In this document: positions 61,689 to 64,000 of the stretch, piece after piece
How positions within the stretch are numbered: the first letter of the stretch is position 1
Layout: each line of letters starts with the position of its first letter
Assembly: GCF_001043055.1 (NCBI RefSeq)
Contig: NZ_JYLF01000007.1
Location: 124,001 to 188,000, forward strand
Direction: 5' to 3'
DNA from: Pseudomonas weihenstephanensis
GTDB lineage: Bacteria; Pseudomonadota; Gammaproteobacteria; Pseudomonadales; Pseudomonadaceae
Length of the DNA: 64,000 nt
Program-made: the position numbers and the translations under genes
The notes under the pieces: model-generated
Database searches by the model: none
What the model was told of the DNA's origin: nothing
Seen by the model: only the letters and a program-made list of their open reading frames with translations

Positions 61689-62795
61689 TCAGACTCCCGC
61701 AGGTTTAAAGTTAATGAAAAAACTCGCGACTTTATCCGCATCCAGGGCGTCTAGCGTCGGTGGATTCCAGTGCGGTGTTTTGTCTTTGTCGATAATCAGC
61801 GCGCGTATCCCTTCAATCAAATCGCCACGGTCGAACCATTGACGATCCAGGTGCAGCTCCAGCGCGAAACATTGTTCAAGCGGTAGCGCAAGGCCACGGC
61901 GCAGCATTTCGAGGGTGACGGCCATGGCCAGAGGCGAGCGGGTGTGCAGCAGGTCAGCCGTTTCATTAGCCCAGGCTTGGTGCGCCGGGTCAGAGGTCGC
62001 ACGCAGCCGGGCGACGATGTCAGGGACGGTCTGGGCATTGAAGGTGTTATCAATCAGTGTGCGCAGTTTTTTTAGCGGCGGGTCGGGCAGGGTATCGACG
62101 GTCAGCCGCTCAAGCTGGGCCTTGAGATCGTCCAGAGGCGCGGAGCGCCATTTCATCGAGTCGAGTGCACGGTCAAGATCGGGCAAGACGCTGCTGACGA
62201 TGTACCGGTCTGCAAGCCCGCAATACAGCGCGTCACTGGCGCGAATCTGTACACCGCTGACACCCAGATAGGTGCCCAATTGGCCAGGCGTACGGGTCAA
62301 AAAATAGCTGCCGCCCACATCCGGGAAATACCCGATGCCGACTTCCGGCATTGCCAGCTTGCTACGCTCAGTGACGACACGCAGATCAGCGCCCTGAACC
62401 AGTCCCATGCCGCCGCCCAAGACTAAACCGTCCATCAGCGCCAGAACGGGTTTGGGGTAGTGGTGCAGGGCCAGATCGAGGGCGTATTCCTCTTCGAAGA
62501 ACGCGGTATGCAGGGAGTTTTTATGGCGGTAGCTGTCGTACAGCGAGCGGATATCACCGCCTGCGCAGAAGGCTTTGTCACCCGCACCGCGCAGAACCAC
62601 CGCTTTGACGTTGACGTCTTTGGCCCACGTGTCGAGGTGACGCTGAAGTTCGCGCACCATGTTCAGATTGATGGCATTGAGGCCGCTTGGGCGGTTCAGG
62701 GTCAGGTGGCCAATATGGTTGCGCACGTGAGCCAGAATTTCGGATTGAACGACCTCAACATACGGTGCCGGTGTGGAAGAAACCTGAGCAGTCAT
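61689..62795 (-). CDS. 3-hydroxyisobutyryl-CoA hydrolase
   Basis: A 368-residue crotonase-fold protein, about 100 residues longer than a hydratase because of the C-terminal extension of HIBCH enzymes. FCAGGDIRSLYD, DGLVLGGGMGLVQGADLRVV and PEVGIGYFPDVGGSYFL are diagnostic. It releases 3-hydroxyisobutyrate from its CoA ester in valine breakdown. The ATG before TAQVSSTP with GGGAG 6 nt upstream is used; the longer frame reads into the promoter. Confidence 0.9.
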   Translation of the reverse strand: MTAQVSSTPAPYVEVVQSEILAHVRNHIGHLTLNRPSGLNAINLNMVRELQRHLDTWAKDVNVKAVVLRGAGDKAFCAGGDIRSLYDSYRHKNSLHTAFFEEEYALDLALHHYPKPVLALMDGLVLGGGMGLVQGADLRVVTERSKLAMPEVGIGYFPDVGGSYFLTRTPGQLGTYLGVSGVQIRASDALYCGLADRYIVSSVLPDLDRALDSMKWRSAPLDDLKAQLERLTVDTLPDPPLKKLRTLIDNTFNAQTVPDIVARLRATSDPAHQAWANETADLLHTRSPLAMAVTLEMLRRGLALPLEQCFALELHLDRQWFDRGDLIEGIRALIIDKDKTPHWNPPTLDALDADKVASFFINFKPAGV

Positions 62796-62862
62796 CACTA
62801 ACTCCCTGCTTTGTCTTGTTTTTAGGGCTGTCCGCAGGCGAACGATGCTCGATGCTAACAGT

Positions 62863-62915
62863 GCAAATTTGCCCATTACAACCGGAATAAGTGCAGGGCA
62901 AACGTGCATATTTGC
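62863..62915. promoter_or_regulatory. two GCAAA/TTTGC palindromes in the valine-gene promoter region
   Basis: GCAAATTTGC at 62863-62872 and GCAAA-N8-TTTGC at 62898-62915, with half-sites 35 bp apart, in the 147 bp gap upstream of the hydrolase gene. They fit a tandem operator, but no regulator gene lies in the window. Confidence 0.45.
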
Positions 62916-62942
62916 ATGTTGGGGGGGCGTAAATATGTGCTG

Positions 62943-63713
62943 TTACTGCGCGAGCCAACCCCCATCGACATTCCAGGCGGCGCCGCGCACTTGGCTGGCT
63001 GCTTCGCTGCACAGAAATAACACCAACTCTCCCAGTTGAGGCGGCGTCACAAACTCCAGAGAGGGCTGCTTCTCGGCCAGCAGGTCATGTTGGGCCTGAT
63101 AGGGGTCGATGCCCTGGCTGATGCGTTGATCAATTTGATTTTGCACCAGTGGGGTGAGCACCCAGCCGGGGCAGATGGCGTTGCAGGTGATGTTGCTGGT
63201 GGCGGTTTCCAGTCCTACGACTTTGGTCAGACCGATCACGCCATGTTTGGCAGCTACATAGGCCGATTTGCCCGCCGAGCCAACCAGCCCGTGAACCGAT
63301 GCGATATTGACGATGCGTCCCCAATTGCGCTTGTGCATGCCGGGCAGGGCGAGGCGGGTGCTATGAAACACCGCTGACAGGTTGATGGCGATGATCGCGT
63401 CCCAGCGCTCAACCGGGAATTGTTCGACGCTGGCCACATGCTGGATGCCTGCGTTGTTGACCAGAATATCAATGCCGCCGAATTCACGTTCGCCATAGCT
63501 GATCATGTCGGCAATCTGGGTGGGGTCGCTGACGTCGGCAGCATGATGGCCAACCCGACCACCGAATTGTTCAACGTCTGCGATGACTTTGCTGGCATCG
63601 CCGAACCCGTTGAGTACTACGTCAGCCCCCGCTTTGGCCAGGCTCATCGCAATGCCCAGACCAATGCCACTGGTGGAGCCGGTTACCAATGCAGTTTTAC
63701 CCTTAAGGCTCAT
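62943..63713 (-). CDS. bdhA: 3-hydroxybutyrate dehydrogenase
   Basis: A 256-residue SDR. It carries the NAD motif TGSTSGIGLGIA, NNAGIQH, catalytic Ser in NIASVHGLVG, and Tyr-Lys in SAYVAAKHG. The active-site Gln/His region AGIQHVASVEQFP and ICPGWVLTPLVQNQI are typical of D-3-hydroxybutyrate dehydrogenase. It makes acetoacetate from ketone bodies or PHB monomers. The inner ATG (MSLKGKTAL) gives normal length. Single gene or loosely joined upstream of the valine genes. Confidence 0.9.
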   Translation of the reverse strand: MSLKGKTALVTGSTSGIGLGIAMSLAKAGADVVLNGFGDASKVIADVEQFGGRVGHHAADVSDPTQIADMISYGEREFGGIDILVNNAGIQHVASVEQFPVERWDAIIAINLSAVFHSTRLALPGMHKRNWGRIVNIASVHGLVGSAGKSAYVAAKHGVIGLTKVVGLETATSNITCNAICPGWVLTPLVQNQIDQRISQGIDPYQAQHDLLAEKQPSLEFVTPPQLGELVLFLCSEAASQVRGAAWNVDGGWLAQ

Positions 63714-63789
63714 GATCAATTCCCCCAAGTGAGACACGATTCATTCATGAATGAGGAAACGTAGCACGAGGTTAAGGCTGCGGATACGA

Positions 63790-63815
63790 AACGGCCCACC
63801 AAAGGGCGGGCCGTT
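63790..63815 (-). terminator. terminator of the parvulin gene
   Basis: AACGGCCC and GGGCCGTT form an 8 bp stem with a 10-base loop directly after the parvulin stop; on the minus strand a short TTT follows. Confidence 0.7.
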
Positions 63816-63834
63816 ATCACACAAAACCGCAGAG

Positions 63835-64000
63835 TTAGTCCTGACGGCTGGTGACTTCTAGCAGGTGGTAGCCGAACTGGGTTTTAACCGGGCCTTGAAC
63901 CACGTTAATCGGTGCGCTGAACACTACAGTGTCGAATTCTTTAACCATTTGGCCTGGACCAAAAGAACCCAGATCGCCACCTTGACGGCTTGAAGGGCAA
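63835..64000 (-). CDS. ppiC: parvulin-type peptidyl-prolyl isomerase, C-terminal part
   Basis: The frame enters from beyond the right edge; about 54 residues remain. The sequence GGDLGSFGPGQMVKEFD followed by VVQGPVKTQFGYHLLEVTSR is the conserved second half of a parvulin domain, and the stop directly after SRQD fits the small single-domain PpiC (about 92 residues). It catalyses cis-trans isomerisation of prolyl bonds in the cytoplasm. Confidence 0.88.
   Translation of the reverse strand, partial: CPSSRQGGDLGSFGPGQMVKEFDTVVFSAPINVVQGPVKTQFGYHLLEVTSRQD

Noticed and set aside
60780..61754. 324-codon open frame on the plus strand
   Set aside because: It lies opposite a clear acyl-CoA dehydrogenase gene and has no recognisable domain; codon bias mirrors the opposite strand.
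1..64000. CRISPR arrays, tRNA or rRNA genes
   Set aside because: Looked for repeated spacer-like units and cloverleaf or rRNA sequences while reading; none were recognised.

Overview
The window looks like a chromosomal piece of a fluorescent-type Pseudomonas (gammaproteobacterium). The indications are the end of a Pel exopolysaccharide operon (pelG), the zinc-finger-less DksA paralogue DksA2, a selD-selU pair, the Pseudomonas-style isoleucine/valine acyl-CoA cluster, and GC-rich coding sequence with ATGA-coupled genes. No rRNA, tRNA, CRISPR array or intact insertion sequence was recognised.

Region by region. 1-3.4 kb: 3' end of pelG, a membrane GGDEF protein, an HPP-family membrane protein and a small unknown gene. 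3.5-17.9 kb: a complete myo-inositol locus, made of a divergent RpiR-type regulator, iolC (kinase-aldolase fusion), iolE, iolB, iolA, iolD, iolG, a second Gfo/Idh dehydrogenase, and a ribose-type ABC importer with its own promoter. GGAA-N6-TTCC operators lie before iolC and inside the importer promoter, so import and catabolism probably share one repressor. 17.9-27 kb: an accessory stretch with a 1284-residue toxin-like protein whose C-terminus carries a clan-CD-like His-Gly/Cys pair, dksA2, a Tle1-like (DUF2235) lipase effector candidate and several small unknown genes. 27.1-32.8 kb: a five-gene alpha-class (CS1/CFA-I/cable type) chaperone-usher operon with a pilin gene at both ends. 33.3-37 kb: a PadR regulator, a chimeric crotonase-thiolase pseudogene, a MATE transporter, a gene broken at a run of eight C, and an AraC-type regulator.

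38-50 kb: a beta-carbonic anhydrase/SulP pair, a YraQ-type permease, and an IclR-controlled polar amino-acid ABC importer coupled to an FAD-dependent amine oxidoreductase. These are followed by a small lipoprotein, a LysR regulator divergent from a DMT exporter, a periplasmic histidine phosphatase and a DUF1275 protein. 50-52.5 kb: an orphan two-domain fimbrial adhesin, a small conserved-looking gene, and a gene-poor segment with two matching palindromes exactly 300 bp apart around a weak tnpB-like remnant. 52.5-54.6 kb: selD-selU for 2-selenouridine in tRNA. 54.8-62.8 kb: branched-chain acyl-CoA degradation as two converging operons (isoleucine branch on +, valine branch on -). The window ends with 3-hydroxybutyrate dehydrogenase and the 3' end of a parvulin.

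The strongest candidates for something little described are the 17.9-27 kb toxin/effector stretch, the fimbrial operon with an extra terminal pilin, and the paired palindromes near 52 kb. Family calls come from reading motifs by eye; no database search was run.
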